Counted from the first letter of the stretch, positions 37,390 to 47,329 are shown. The stretch: DNA of 64,000 nucleotides from Bacillus pseudomycoides (GCF_002582035.1 NZ_NUQE01000044.1:82545-146544), one strand, 5' to 3'. Numbers and translations are program-made. Notes: a model not told the origin generated them from the sequence alone.

Positions 37390-37725
37390 ATACGTTTTAA
37401 TTCCTCCAATATAGATAATGACTTCCTTACAAAACTAACCTGCTTCGTTAGTTTAATAATAAGGTAATTCTTCCAGCTTCAAAAAACCTCCTTCGCACTT
37501 AATAGTATATCGAATATGTAAAACTTTTCCATAAAAGAGTTTACAAAAATATAGTGTATATTTTGAAAGTACTAGACTATCCCATATATAGCCCTCGTCT
37601 TCGAATTTATTTTCATAATCAAGTGATTTATACAGTATTTTTTTATTAAAATCCGCTTATAACGAATTATTCTATAAAAAACTCTTTCCGAGCTTATCCT
37701 CAGAAAGAGTAACAACCTTACAATA
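37390..37725. other. gene-free stretch
   Basis: It contains a hairpin repeat (37433-37459: AACTAACCTGCTTCGTTAGT then TTAATAA) like that at 18963, and nothing else recognised. Confidence 0.4.
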
Positions 37726-38139
37726 TTAACTTGGTATACTAATTTTCATTTTTTGTGCTGATGTTGGACAAGTTAAATTGTGCTCGTAAATTTTTTTATT
37801 AATCATTTCAACCATTGCAGCAGCTTCTTCCTTTTCTATACATGTATGCAATTTTTCCTTTAACGCATCGATTTCTTTTGAAAGTTCAATCCACCCTGGT
37901 AAAATATGATTATCCTTCATCGTCTTATATAGCTGTTTTTCTGGATTATAAGAGAGACTTTTATCAATTTGCAGTGGCTTTCCTTTGCCTACTAAGTCAT
38001 CAAATACGCCTTCTTTTTGAGCGCGTTTAATAATAGAGCTAATATGATCTTCGTACGTATATGACCATACTTTTTCATCTTTCACTAAAATTTCTTGTTT
38101 CTTTAATGCTTTATCTAAATCTTTTTCTCTATCTTTCAT
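37726..38139 (-). CDS. DUF1992 (DnaJ-homologue subfamily C member 28-like) protein
   Basis: 137 residues. The DUF1992 hallmarks are ISSIIKRAQKEGVFDDLVGK, GKPLQID and DNHILPGWIELSKEID. Small, soluble, helical, and lacking a J domain. Function unknown. It follows the esterase gene by 21 bp on the same strand with GGGAGGAG before its ATG, so the two form an operon. A fragment of this gene is duplicated near 36400. Confidence 0.87.
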   Translation of the reverse strand: MKDREKDLDKALKKQEILVKDEKVWSYTYEDHISSIIKRAQKEGVFDDLVGKGKPLQIDKSLSYNPEKQLYKTMKDNHILPGWIELSKEIDALKEKLHTCIEKEEAAAMVEMINKKIYEHNLTCPTSAQKMKISIPS

Positions 38140-38160
38140 ATGTTTTCTCCTCCCTTTTTA

Positions 38161-39339
38161 TTATTTCATGGGTATTTTAAATTGTTGTAAGGACACTAAT
38201 CCATGAGCAAACTGTTTATGCCACCACAATTCATCGTGACCACCAGGGAATTCAACATAGGTGATTTGATATTCTTTTTCTTTAAGTACGTGTGATAACC
38301 TCCTATTTGCTTCTAACAGCGGTTTATTTTCCAACTCCCCAGCGCTCATATAAATATGTAGTGGTAATGTGCTGCTTCTTTTAAATTGATTTTCGATCCA
38401 AGGGTGTGGTTCTGTGTAATTGTCTTTTTTCCAATGTACAGAACCAGACAATGATAAAACATTTCCGAAGAGATCTGGATATTCCAATGCTGCATAAAAA
38501 GCTGCTAAACCACCGAGACTGAATCCGCCAATTGTTATATGATGCGGATTTGCATTAACATGATATCTTTGTTGAATCCACGGAAATAGTTCTTTTGTTA
38601 AAAACATATTCATTTCCTCGTAAAATGTGAGTTCTGTAAATCGATCTACATGATCAATGCCAATTAGAATACACGGTGGAATTTCCTTTGTATGTATAAG
38701 ATGTGCTGATAACGTCTGTAGCATAGAACTGCCATCAAACATGATAAGAAGGTCATAAGGAGGTTGTACAGGTGAGTAATTATGCGGAGTATATATCCAA
38801 AGTTGTCGTTCATTCTTCAATATAGAACTATGAAACTGATATGTTTCTACTTTTCCTTTTGGGGTATGAGTTTGTTGCTTTGTTTTATCAATTTGTGACG
38901 ATAGGCCTAACTCTAAAACAGATATTGGTCCTGCTTTATGCTCAAATATTTTAGAATTCAATGGATCACGCTTATAGTTTTCACTTCGCTTTACCCAATC
39001 TTGTTCAAAGTCATCATTAATTGAAAAATAATACGTCGAAGCAAACTTTTCTTTTGTTCGAAACGTTTTAAACCATATGTTTGTATGTGAAAGCTTATCC
39101 ATTTCATTCGCCGCTATATCCCAACCAGGAAAACTGCCAAATACATATGCATTTTCAGCTTGTTCATCACCTAACCAAATATATGTAACAATATGGTACT
39201 CAGCATCAATTGGACAAGTCTCCACAATAGGTGTTTCTTGTTTCTTTATACTTTCTAAAAACAATGTAACAGCAGAAGGATTTTCTTGATTTAATTGCTT
39301 CGCCAAATCATGCATAATTGGACTCATTAGTTTCTTCAT
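38161..39339 (-). CDS. esterase of the enterochelin-esterase (Fes/BesA) family
   Basis: 392 residues. Residues 40-165 are an N-terminal Ig-like domain (IVTYIWLGDEQAENAYVFGS). The alpha/beta hydrolase domain (about 180-392) has the nucleophile elbow IGGFSLGGLAAFYAALEYPD and the catalytic His in FPGGHDELWWHKQF. The architecture is that of trilactone siderophore esterases, but no siderophore genes are nearby, so the substrate is open. No signal peptide. AAAGGAGGCAAAAA precedes the ATG. Confidence 0.87.
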   Translation of the reverse strand: MKKLMSPIMHDLAKQLNQENPSAVTLFLESIKKQETPIVETCPIDAEYHIVTYIWLGDEQAENAYVFGSFPGWDIAANEMDKLSHTNIWFKTFRTKEKFASTYYFSINDDFEQDWVKRSENYKRDPLNSKIFEHKAGPISVLELGLSSQIDKTKQQTHTPKGKVETYQFHSSILKNERQLWIYTPHNYSPVQPPYDLLIMFDGSSMLQTLSAHLIHTKEIPPCILIGIDHVDRFTELTFYEEMNMFLTKELFPWIQQRYHVNANPHHITIGGFSLGGLAAFYAALEYPDLFGNVLSLSGSVHWKKDNYTEPHPWIENQFKRSSTLPLHIYMSAGELENKPLLEANRRLSHVLKEKEYQITYVEFPGGHDELWWHKQFAHGLVSLQQFKIPMK

Positions 39340-39499
39340 TTTTTGCCTCCTTTTCTCTTTTCAACTCAATACTTATTTCAGTACCAAGTTGATTGTTTCC
39401 TGGTTATTTACTATGGGTATAGTGTATATTTTGTGAACAAATTTTATATTTAAGACCGTATAGAATAAAGTATTAGACTATAAAAAACTTTACAAACTA

Positions 39500-39532
39500 A
39501 AAAGGTGTTTTCTAGACGTGAAAACACCTTTT
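39500..39532 (-). terminator. intrinsic terminator of the NUDIX gene
   Basis: AAAAGGTGTTTT and AAAACACCTTTT arms, T run on the minus strand. Confidence 0.82.
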
Positions 39533-39555
39533 AACATAAATCCAGTTTCAAGTAG

Positions 39556-40002
39556 TTAAAGTGTACTAACCCAACATGTTTCTATGTCATGTTCTTGAAT
39601 TTTTTTCATAAGTGTTTGTACGGCAGTATCCGGCATGACTTTATATCTTTTCAAATTGTCTTCATTAGGTACAATCCAATAAAAATCCAGATGAGATTCT
39701 CTAGATTTAGGAGGTGTTTCCGCGTTTAATTTATCACTGTTAACTTTAAAGACATGATTAATTTCATAATGTAGTGTGTCTCCATCTTTCCACTGATTTT
39801 CAATGACACCAAGGAACTTTTCGATTGAACAAGCAGTACCTATTTCTTCTTCCCATTCTCGTATAAGCGCATTTTCAACTGACTCACCTAATTCAATATG
39901 TCCTCCCGGTAAAAAAGAATGATGCCCTTTAAAATGTGCTACCAAAAGTTTTCCATCTTTTATAAGTACACCCCTTACAATATGGTGGAATTGAGTTCGC
40001 AT
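39556..40002 (-). CDS. NUDIX hydrolase
   Basis: 148 residues with a complete NUDIX box, GGHIELGESVENALIREWEE, EIG (GX5EX7REUXEEXGU). Such enzymes hydrolyse nucleoside diphosphates linked to other moieties; the substrate is not deducible. LLVAHFKGHHSFLPG precedes the box. AAGGAGGACAAAGAG fits the ATG. The 20-bp motif copy 3 lies about 115 bp upstream. Confidence 0.9.
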   Translation of the reverse strand: MRTQFHHIVRGVLIKDGKLLVAHFKGHHSFLPGGHIELGESVENALIREWEEEIGTACSIEKFLGVIENQWKDGDTLHYEINHVFKVNSDKLNAETPPKSRESHLDFYWIVPNEDNLKRYKVMPDTAVQTLMKKIQEHDIETCWVSTL

Positions 40003-40116
40003 CTCTTTGTCCTCCTTGTTTACTTATCAGATATTAAATTCTAATGCAAGAAGGCAAATTCCTTTACCAGTTGAATATAGATAGGTATCTTTAGAACTAT
40101 TTGGTTTTATTCTGTA

Positions 40117-40136
40117 AAAATACGGTAAATGAAATT
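40117..40136 (-). repeat. 20-bp intergenic motif, copy 3
   Basis: AATTTCATTTACCGTATTTT on the minus strand, the same orientation as the flanking patatin and NUDIX genes, running directly out of the hairpin at 40131-40167. Confidence 0.6.
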
Positions 40137-40167
40137 AGATTGAACATAAGCTGTTCAATCTAATTTC
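40131..40167 (-). terminator. long hairpin after the patatin gene
   Basis: Perfect 16-bp arms GAAATTAGATTGAACA and TGTTCAATCTAATTTC with a 5-base loop. There is no long T run directly after, so it may be a terminator or an RNA-stability hairpin. Confidence 0.65.
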
Positions 40168-40284
40168 ATGGCGCTGCTATTCTTTTCAGTACAACCGCCT
40201 AATCTTGACGATCATTTTTATAAGGAACACAAATTTGTTTAAAAAACAACGATTTCAATTTTCTCCATCTAACAAAATATTATT

Positions 40285-41133
40285 TTACTTAATCCACTGT
40301 TTCAGCTGCTCAAATTGATTTTTGGCATCACTATAACCAAGTTCATATAAATGAACTAATCTTTCTTTATTTCGTTCCAATCCACTTGCAGGTAATTGCA
40401 CACTTGGTTGTATAACAAAGAAATTCTCTTTTTGTTTTTCTGAATAGAGATAAGATATAGTATTGTTATAGATTTCGTAATGCTCCACGAGACGATTTGC
40501 CACATTAGGATAATGTCGATACAACCATTTCGCAATAGATGACAGCTTGTTTTGTTGTTTTTCAAATCCTGCTGGTTTCGTCATAATGACCACATTTTTT
40601 TGAAATCCATCAGCCTGTGCTTTCTGAATCGGAATTGGGTCTGTAATTCCTCCATCTAGTAACTTTTTATCATCATATTCTACTGCCGAAGCAATAAATG
40701 GTACAGAGCTTGATGCACGAATAATTTTTAAAATATCATTTCCATGTTCGTGCTTATTGTAATACACAGCTTCTCCTGTCTCACAATCAGTTGTGCCAAT
40801 AACAAACTGTTCTGCCCCGTTTAGGAATGTCTGAAAATCAAATGGAACAATTTTGTTAGGTACCTCATCAAATAAAAAATCCATACCAAACAATTCACGT
40901 TTTCGTAAAAAATTTCGAAATGATATGTAACGTGGATCGCTTACTAGTTCTGTATTTACTTTCTTATTTCTTCCTTTTTGACGAGATAAATACGTAGCAG
41001 CCATACAAGCCCCTGCTGAAACACCTATCACATAAGGAAAATACACATCTTTTTCCATGAAAAATTCTAATACCCCTGCTGTATAAAGTCCTTTCATTCC
41101 TCCGCCTTCTAAAACTAATCCGATATTGTTCAT
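40285..41133 (-). CDS. patatin-like phospholipase/acyl hydrolase
   Basis: 282 residues from the ATG at 41133 behind GAGGGACAAT. Patatin motifs in order: oxyanion loop LVLEGGGMKGLYTAGV, nucleophile IGVSAGACMAATYLS, catalytic Asp in LLDGGITDPIPIQ. It is the YjjU/RssA type, cytoplasmic without a signal. It hydrolyses acyl esters of lipids; substrate unknown. Confidence 0.9.
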   Translation of the reverse strand: MNNIGLVLEGGGMKGLYTAGVLEFFMEKDVYFPYVIGVSAGACMAATYLSRQKGRNKKVNTELVSDPRYISFRNFLRKRELFGMDFLFDEVPNKIVPFDFQTFLNGAEQFVIGTTDCETGEAVYYNKHEHGNDILKIIRASSSVPFIASAVEYDDKKLLDGGITDPIPIQKAQADGFQKNVVIMTKPAGFEKQQNKLSSIAKWLYRHYPNVANRLVEHYEIYNNTISYLYSEKQKENFFVIQPSVQLPASGLERNKERLVHLYELGYSDAKNQFEQLKQWIK

Positions 41134-41335
41134 ATATTGTCCCTCTATCATATTTCAAATTCGTAGTGTATAAAAAGTTCTTACACAAATATATTAGCAT
41201 AAGATTTTATGATGAAGTATTAAATTGTTTCATTGCAATTGACAATTAATTCTTATATCAAAAAGTAAGAATCCGTTTTCCCATTACATGTTACAATAAA
41301 AGAAACTCATTCTATACATAAAGGAGGAATTTATA

Positions 41336-41713
41336 ATGGGTTTATTTAGTGGTTTTTTAGGAAATGCATCTGATGCAGATATAAGTAGCGTAGAACGTGA
41401 TCTACAAGCGATCATGTTAGACGATGAGCAAGTAGAACACGCTTATAAGTTAATTCGTGATTTAATTGTATTTACAAATCGCCGAATGATTTTAGTAGAC
41501 AAGCAAGGTATGACTGGTAAAAAAACAGAGTATCATTCTATTCCATATAAAAGTATTACACAATATAGCATAGAAACAGCTGGTCACTTTGACTTGGAGG
41601 CTGAATTAAAAATTTGGATATCAGGTATGCATGATCCAATTACGAGAGAATTTAGAAAAGACGATAGTATTTACAACATTCAAAAAGCACTTGTAGCCTA
41701 CACGACAAGATAA
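41336..41713 (+). CDS. bacterial PH-domain protein
   Basis: 125 residues: a single PH-like beta-barrel (bPH, PF08000 type) with AYKLIRDLIVFTNRRMILVD, YHSIPYKSITQYSIETAG and ELKIWISG. Homologues are common in Bacillus and of uncertain role, possibly membrane-stress related. AAAGGAGGAATTTATA precedes the ATG. Confidence 0.88.
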   Translation: MGLFSGFLGNASDADISSVERDLQAIMLDDEQVEHAYKLIRDLIVFTNRRMILVDKQGMTGKKTEYHSIPYKSITQYSIETAGHFDLEAELKIWISGMHDPITREFRKDDSIYNIQKALVAYTTR

Positions 41714-41792
41714 TAAAATTGTATTTTTATACAATAACAAAAGTATTAACCCCGTATATTTCGGAACAACATACAATAATGTTGATTAAAAA

Positions 41793-41833
41793 TACAAAAA
41801 GACTATCTCTATTGCAAGATAGTCTTTTTGTAT
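41793..41833. terminator. bidirectional terminator
   Basis: TACAAAAAGACTATCT and AGATAGTCTTTTTGTA perfect arms between convergent genes. Confidence 0.86.
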
Positions 41834-41867
41834 TCTAACATATTATCTAGCACATGTAACATGTTGT

Positions 41868-41881
41868 TTTGAAATAAAGTT
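41868..41881 (+). repeat. dispersed TTTGAAATAAAGTT motif, copy 1
   Basis: TTTGAAATAAAGTTTGATCA. Related copies at 48931, 52936 and, inverted, 53023. Confidence 0.4.
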
Positions 41882-41954
41882 TGATCAAATGTAATTAGAC
41901 TTTTATAATTTTTTAATTTCGCTTTGAGTTAATTCGTTTATAAAAGTAACCATT

Positions 41955-43628
41955 TTAAACTTCAATTATTATAGGAAGAATCATTGGCTTTCTTTTTGTA
42001 TGTTCATATGTAAATTGTCCAAGTGTTTCTTTTATGCTTTTTTTAAGAACATTCCATTGGCTAATATTCGCTTTTTGTGAATTATTAACAGTTTTTACAA
42101 TCAGTTGATTAATTTTCTTTAAAAAATCTTCTGAATCGCGCATATATACAAATCCACGAGAAATTGTGTCTGGACCGGAAATCATTTTCCCATCAGTTTT
42201 ACTAAGAGTTATGACTATAACAAGCATACCATCCTCTGCAAGCTGTTTACGGTCACGTAAAATAATATTTCCAACATCACCAATACCCAATCCGTCTACA
42301 TATACATTTCCTGCAGGTATTCGTCTAGTTTGATAAGCAACTTGGTTCTTTATATCAACAACATCACCGTTATTCATAACATAAATATTCTCTTTCTTAA
42401 CACCAACGGACTCTGCTAAAAGGCGATGATGATGTAACATTCTAAATTCCCCATGAATCGGAATGAAATATTTTGGCTTCATTAAAGTGAGCATTAATTT
42501 TAATTCTTCTTGATAAGCATGTCCAGAAACGTGCATCCCTGTTGAACTTCCCGATCCATAAATTACATTAGCTCCTAATAAAAATAAGTTGTCTACAATA
42601 CGTGAAACATTTCGTTCATTACCTGGAATAGGAGTTGCAGCTATAATAACAGTATCTTCAGGCAGGATATCAACCTGTCTATAGTTTCTGCTAGCTAAAC
42701 GAGCTAAAGCAGCCATAGGCTCACCTTGACTGCCAGTACAAAGAATTGCTACCTTTTCTGGCTCCATTTGATTGATTTCGTGTGCTTCAATTAACATTCC
42801 CTCTGGAATATTTAAGTATCCTTGCTCTAATGCAACAGATACGACATTTACCATACTTCTTCCAAGCAAAGCGAGTTTTCGATTTGTTTTACACGCAGCA
42901 TCTACCACTTGCTGTAAGCGATTCACATTAGATGCAAAAGTGGAAAGAATAACTTTTCTACGTGCTTTCAGAAATGCTTCTTCAATATGTTCACCTACAA
43001 ATCGTTCTGACGGAGTAAATCCAGAACGTTCCGCATTTGTACTTTCAGAGAGTAAAGCTAAAACACCATTACTTCCGATTTTAGCCATTTTATGAATATC
43101 AGGATATTGATTATTTATAGGAGTCAAATCAAACTTGAAATCACCTGTATGTACTACTGTACCTTCTGGTGTATGAAAAGCAATGCCAAGACAGTCTGGT
43201 ATGCTATGATTCGTTTTGAAAAAAGTTAAACTTATTTGTCCAAGTTCAATTAACGATTCAGAGTCAATAACAAATAGCTCTGTTACATTTTGAAGTTTAT
43301 GTTCTTTTAATTTCACTTCAATTAACCCCAACGTTAAACGTGTTGCATAAATTGGCACATTCAATTGTTTTAAGAGATATGCGATACCTCCAATATGATC
43401 TTCATGTCCGTGTGTAACGACTAAAGCTCGAATCTTATCTTGATTTTCCTTTAAATATGTAATGTCAGGGATAATCAAATCAATTCCTAATAAACTTTCA
43501 TCAGGAAACTTCGAACCACAATCAATTATTACAATGTCATTTGCATACTGTATAACATACATATTTTTTCCTATTTCCTTTATGCCGCCTAAAGCAAAAA
43601 TGGATAGTGTATTTTCTACTGTTTCCAA
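41955..43628 (-). CDS. RNase J family ribonuclease/beta-CASP metallohydrolase
   Basis: 557 residues, the RNase J length, from a TTG start behind GGAGGATATTAATT. The metallo-beta-lactamase motif VVTHGHEDHIGGIAYLL, with THSIPDCLGIAF and VVHTGDFKFDLTP further on, and beta-CASP motifs SGSSTGMHVSGHAYQEEL and KPKYFIPIHGEFRMLHHHRL are all intact. It acts as 5'-3' exonuclease and endonuclease on RNA. B. cereus-group genomes already have rnjA and rnjB elsewhere, so this may be a third paralogue. Confidence 0.9.
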   Translation of the reverse strand: METVENTLSIFALGGIKEIGKNMYVIQYANDIVIIDCGSKFPDESLLGIDLIIPDITYLKENQDKIRALVVTHGHEDHIGGIAYLLKQLNVPIYATRLTLGLIEVKLKEHKLQNVTELFVIDSESLIELGQISLTFFKTNHSIPDCLGIAFHTPEGTVVHTGDFKFDLTPINNQYPDIHKMAKIGSNGVLALLSESTNAERSGFTPSERFVGEHIEEAFLKARRKVILSTFASNVNRLQQVVDAACKTNRKLALLGRSMVNVVSVALEQGYLNIPEGMLIEAHEINQMEPEKVAILCTGSQGEPMAALARLASRNYRQVDILPEDTVIIAATPIPGNERNVSRIVDNLFLLGANVIYGSGSSTGMHVSGHAYQEELKLMLTLMKPKYFIPIHGEFRMLHHHRLLAESVGVKKENIYVMNNGDVVDIKNQVAYQTRRIPAGNVYVDGLGIGDVGNIILRDRKQLAEDGMLVIVITLSKTDGKMISGPDTISRGFVYMRDSEDFLKKINQLIVKTVNNSQKANISQWNVLKKSIKETLGQFTYEHTKRKPMILPIIIEV

Positions 43629-43842
43629 AATTAATATCCTCCTTTTAAATTAAACATTTAAGTATGTTTGAAGAAATACGGAGTTCTTTTTTATGATTAA
43701 CCTATCTAAGCAAATGTTATTCTATTTTATAGTAAAACAAACATTGATTTTCCATTCATCATAAGATATGGATTAACTTCTTCAATCTATAGGAATTGCA
43801 CCAATAAAAAGTAAAATTCGTACACGAAGTAAAACTCCACAA
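43629..43842. other. gene-free stretch
   Basis: Upstream region of the RNase J gene, with no other signal recognised. A longer frame across 43782-44078 overlaps the methyltransferase end and is not credible. Confidence 0.35.
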
Positions 43843-43886
43843 AAAAAAGCCGATAATCCTTTAGAGCATAGGAAATCGGCTTTTCT
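43843..43886 (-). terminator. intrinsic terminator
   Basis: AAAAGCCGAT and ATCGGCTTTT arms with a long T run on the minus strand, 140 bp after the O-methyltransferase stop. Confidence 0.75.
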
Positions 43887-44025
43887 ATTAATCTGTTTAA
43901 CACACGCATTATAACTAAAATATACACTAGTTTCTTCAAACATTTTTCCAGGTAAAATCTCTTTTCTTAATATTTTGGAATGGTGTAATCGAACTTCGTT
44001 TAAGTTATTTTCGTCCAACTTTATT

Positions 44026-44700
44026 TTAAATAGACGTAACCACAGCAAGTGCAAAGCCGTCATACCCTTTGGAACCAACAGTTTGGATTGCCGTTGCGCT
44101 CAAGCGTGGTTCAGTAGCGAGCAACTCGTAGAATCCCCGTATCCCTTGAACACTCTGATCAACATTAGAATCTTCTATTACTGCACCATCACGTACGACA
44201 TTATCTGCAATGATTAAAGTACCTGGACGTGAAAGCTTCAATGCCCACGCTAAATAATACGGATTATTTGGCTTATCAGCATCAATAAAAATAAGATCAA
44301 ACGGTTCATGCTTATCATTAACAAGTTGCTGTAATGTATTTAATGCTGGTCCAAGACGTACCTCCACTATATCACTTAAATTAGCACGCTTAATGTTTGA
44401 ACGCGCTACTTCCGCATGCTTTGGATCTGCTTCTAACGTAATAAGACGACCATCTTTAGGCAATGCTCGCGCTAGCCAAATTGTACTATAACCACCTAGC
44501 GTGCCAATTTCTAATATAGTACGTGCTCCTTGAATTTGCGCAAGCAGCTGCAGAAATTTCCCTTGATTCGGAGAAACATCGTGTGCGGGTAAGCCAGAAT
44601 CTGCGTTAACTTGGAGTACCGAATCCAGTACAGGATCAGATGGAATTAGTAAATCTGTGATGTAGTGATCTACCTCAGTCCATTTATTAGAAATCTCCAT
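44026..44700 (-). CDS. SAM-dependent O-methyltransferase (caffeoyl-CoA/COG4122 type)
   Basis: 224 residues from the ATG at 44700 behind GGGAGGACAG. Motifs are ILEIGTLGGYSTIWLARALP (AdoMet site), DLIFIDADKPNNPYYLAW (metal-binding Asp and Asn) and TLIIADNVVRDGAV. This is the divalent-metal catechol/caffeoyl-CoA O-methyltransferase family, cytoplasmic. Substrate unknown in Bacillus. Confidence 0.92.
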   Translation of the reverse strand: MEISNKWTEVDHYITDLLIPSDPVLDSVLQVNADSGLPAHDVSPNQGKFLQLLAQIQGARTILEIGTLGGYSTIWLARALPKDGRLITLEADPKHAEVARSNIKRANLSDIVEVRLGPALNTLQQLVNDKHEPFDLIFIDADKPNNPYYLAWALKLSRPGTLIIADNVVRDGAVIEDSNVDQSVQGIRGFYELLATEPRLSATAIQTVGSKGYDGFALAVVTSI

Positions 44701-44747
44701 ATACACTGTCCTCCCTTGCATTTCAACTGCTTAATTTATAAGAACTA

Positions 44748-45263
44748 TTACCATCCTAATCGATCGCGAAGAGAAGTAATGTGTGCAGTATGATGACGAC
44801 CATGCCATGCATAAAGCCCAATCGTTACACCTAATTTATTAGATCCTGATTCAGGATGATGAAACATTTTTTCAAAATCATTATGTTTCATAGATTGCAG
44901 CAAAGTAACCCATCTCGTATGTAATGATTCTAAAAGTGCTAGGGATACATCTATTGGTAACTGGGAATCAGGAAGCTCTGCCCATTTTTCTTCCATATAC
45001 GGTTTAATCGTTGGATTATTTTCCGTCAGCGCCAACTTAAACCGAATATAACTATTCATATGACTATCTGCAATATGATGAACGACTTGGCGCACTGTCC
45101 ATCCGCCAGTACGATACGGTGTATCAAGCTGATTTTCATCTAGCCCTTTTATTGCCTGTGTTAATGCAATAGGAAGATTTTCAATTTGTTCTATCCAATT
45201 CTCTATTGTATCTTGCGTAATACTTTCATAAGTAAATTGACCGATCGGATAACGTAAGTCCAT
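44748..45263 (-). CDS. bstA: DinB-like putative bacillithiol transferase (YfiT family)
   Basis: 171 residues from the ATG at 45263 ([13 protein letters not shown]) behind GGGGAGCAA; a longer in-frame start would overlap the GNAT gene and lacks a site. Metal-binding histidines appear in [11 protein letters not shown] and [11 protein letters not shown]. This is the DinB/YfiT four-helix bundle with Zn/Ni site; B. subtilis YfiT (BstA) conjugates bacillithiol to electrophiles. Confidence 0.85.
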   Translation of the reverse strand: MDLRYPIGQFTYESITQDTIENWIEQIENLPIALTQAIKGLDENQLDTPYRTGGWTVRQVVHHIADSHMNSYIRFKLALTENNPTIKPYMEEKWAELPDSQLPIDVSLALLESLHTRWVTLLQSMKHNDFEKMFHHPESGSNKLGVTIGLYAWHGRHHTAHITSLRDRLGW

Positions 45264-45288
45264 AATTGTATTGCTCCCCTTCTTTGTT

Positions 45289-45798
45289 TTAATTAGAATG
45301 TCTCCAAATATAATGGATAAAATCAATTTTTGGGCCCTCTGGTGTGTTTTCATCAATTGAGATACGTGAAAAAAGGTTCTTTTCTAATACTTTTTGAGAA
45401 GCAAAATTATTATTTGTTGTTTTCGCATGAATTTTAGTAACATGATAGTTTGTTGCTTCATCTAAGAGGAGTTTTACAGCTTTAGTTGCAATACTTCTTC
45501 CAACATATTTTTCTCCTAATCGATAGCCAAGATACCCGAATTCTTTATCTTTCTCAATATCTACTAAATTGATTCTCCCGACAATTGTTCCTGCCTGATT
45601 TCTTATGAGGTGAAAATATGAAATACCTTCAAGTTGTTCTTTTAATAATTCATAAAATATTTTTTGAAACGTTTCATATGTATAGTAATCTTCACCACGA
45701 CTAGGCAACATCTTTTCGAAAAAAGACCGGTTACTACATTCAAAAGCAAACAATTCTTCTGCATCTTGTTCCTTTAACTTTTCTATGTAGACTTCCAT
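45289..45798 (-). CDS. GNAT acetyltransferase (RimJ/RimL type)
   Basis: 169 residues. Motif A carries the acetyl-CoA loop as [19 protein letters not shown], motif B as [28 protein letters not shown] strand lies upstream. It resembles ribosomal-protein-Ala or N-terminal acetyltransferases; substrate unknown. It ends 25 bp before bstA starts, likely one transcript. AAAAGGAATG precedes the ATG. Confidence 0.88.
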   Translation of the reverse strand: MEVYIEKLKEQDAEELFAFECSNRSFFEKMLPSRGEDYYTYETFQKIFYELLKEQLEGISYFHLIRNQAGTIVGRINLVDIEKDKEFGYLGYRLGEKYVGRSIATKAVKLLLDEATNYHVTKIHAKTTNNNFASQKVLEKNLFSRISIDENTPEGPKIDFIHYIWRHSN

Positions 45799-45874
45799 TC
45801 GCTAATCATTCCTTTTCAAAATCAATCAACTATATAAATTTGCTATTTCGTTACAAAATCCTGCTGAAAAAAGA

Positions 45875-47194
45875 CTACTTTCCTCGACTCGTAAATATAG
45901 CAAATAGTACTTTTGGATGAAAAAGATGTAAGGGACTACGAATTAAGTTCATAACGTTAACCAATCGAATATAAATTTCCGGATTAAAAGCAGAAAGACG
46001 ATATACCTTTTTGGTGTACCACTGTTTAAATGGTTGCATAAGAGGTCTGTCCCCTTTAATGTTCGAAACGCGAAATGCTTCTGTTGTAGTCATTTCCCAC
46101 GGCGTTGCTATCAACTTCGAAATACTCTTATGAAATTTGTAGGTGAAATCTTTTTCGAGATGTTTATTTTCCCGGAGACATCTTTCCAACTCTAAAGCTT
46201 CCATTGCAGCGACTGAAATCCCTTGTCCAAAAACGGGATCAAAACGGCAATGAGCATCTCCAATTACTAAAAAACCTTCCGGAATATGTCTTATTAAGTC
46301 AAAGCGGCGACGCACTTGATAAGGAATTTTATGTATTCTTATATCCGAAAGAGGCTCTGCTATTTCAAGAAAACTTCGCACATCAGGGACCGGTAATTTC
46401 TGAGCATAAGCAAAAAATTCTTCATCAGTTTGCGGAGCACGCTCATTTGCGTAACCGCTAAAAGTTACATAAAAACGATCGTCTTCAATTGTTTGAATAA
46501 GAGCACCATAAGGGTTTTCAGGAAAACTAGGAGAAACAAGAAGGTTACACCAATCTAGCCGTTCTTTTGTTTTTAAACGAAATACTCTAGTAGCATAAAA
46601 TAGTTGAATCCATACTTTTTCCTCTTTAACCTGTATACCATGTGTTTGTAACCACTCTACACTCTTTGACCCAAACCCGCTTGCATCCACAACTACATTT
46701 GCATGAATTTCTTCTTTTGCACCTGTTTCAAGGTTTTTCACTCGTACTCCGTATACTTTATTATGCTCTTCATCTATCAAAATTTGTTCAACCATCATTC
46801 TATATCTAGTTACAATATTAGCTACTTGATCAATTCGTCTTTTTAAATGCCACTCAAACATAGGACGGCTTTGTTGAACCATAGTTAAATCTCCTGTAAA
46901 TTGTGGTTTCCAACAACCAAAATGATGCCACTTCACATCTTGTGTAAAATTACTTACAATACTTTGATCCTCAATTAATTGCGAAATAATTTGAGGAAAT
47001 AATTCCTCAATTGCTTCTTCTCCGCCTTTTAATAAAACATGTGGATGATAACTTTGCGGCACTCTCTTTCTAGGAGTCTTTTCCGTCCATTCTTCACCTA
47101 TTTCTAAAATTATTACTTTCTGAAAAGAATGAGATAAAGCCTTTGCAGCAAGTTTTCCAGCAATGCTTCCTCCAATTACAATTGCAATATCCAA
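45875..47194 (-). CDS. FAD-dependent monooxygenase/oxidoreductase
   Basis: 439 residues from a TTG start behind AGGAGGTAACATA. The dinucleotide site is AIVIGGSIAGKLAAKALS, with a second FAD motif GFLVIGDAHCRFDPVFGQGI (GD motif) and an intermediate NVVVDASGFGSKSVEW. It belongs to the class A flavoprotein monooxygenase/epoxidase-like group; substrate unknown. Monocistronic. Confidence 0.86.
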   Translation of the reverse strand: MDIAIVIGGSIAGKLAAKALSHSFQKVIILEIGEEWTEKTPRKRVPQSYHPHVLLKGGEEAIEELFPQIISQLIEDQSIVSNFTQDVKWHHFGCWKPQFTGDLTMVQQSRPMFEWHLKRRIDQVANIVTRYRMMVEQILIDEEHNKVYGVRVKNLETGAKEEIHANVVVDASGFGSKSVEWLQTHGIQVKEEKVWIQLFYATRVFRLKTKERLDWCNLLVSPSFPENPYGALIQTIEDDRFYVTFSGYANERAPQTDEEFFAYAQKLPVPDVRSFLEIAEPLSDIRIHKIPYQVRRRFDLIRHIPEGFLVIGDAHCRFDPVFGQGISVAAMEALELERCLRENKHLEKDFTYKFHKSISKLIATPWEMTTTEAFRVSNIKGDRPLMQPFKQWYTKKVYRLSAFNPEIYIRLVNVMNLIRSPLHLFHPKVLFAIFTSRGK

Positions 47195-47279
47195 TATGTT
47201 ACCTCCTATCTACTTCGTTCCATATTTCTCTATCAATTTTACCATTTTAAAATCTCTCAATTGAACATAATAGATTTAA

Positions 47280-47313
47280 AAAATCCTGTATCATCATACT
47301 CATACAGGATTTT
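47280..47313 (-). terminator. intrinsic terminator
   Basis: AAAATCCTGTAT and ATACAGGATTTT arms with T's on the minus strand, ending the uppP transcript. Confidence 0.85.
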
Positions 47314-47329
47314 GATTTCTAGTGATATT

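Noticed and set aside
43782-44078. 98-codon minus-strand frame
   Set aside because: It overlaps the end of the O-methyltransferase gene and a terminator, has no ribosome-binding site and no recognisable content.
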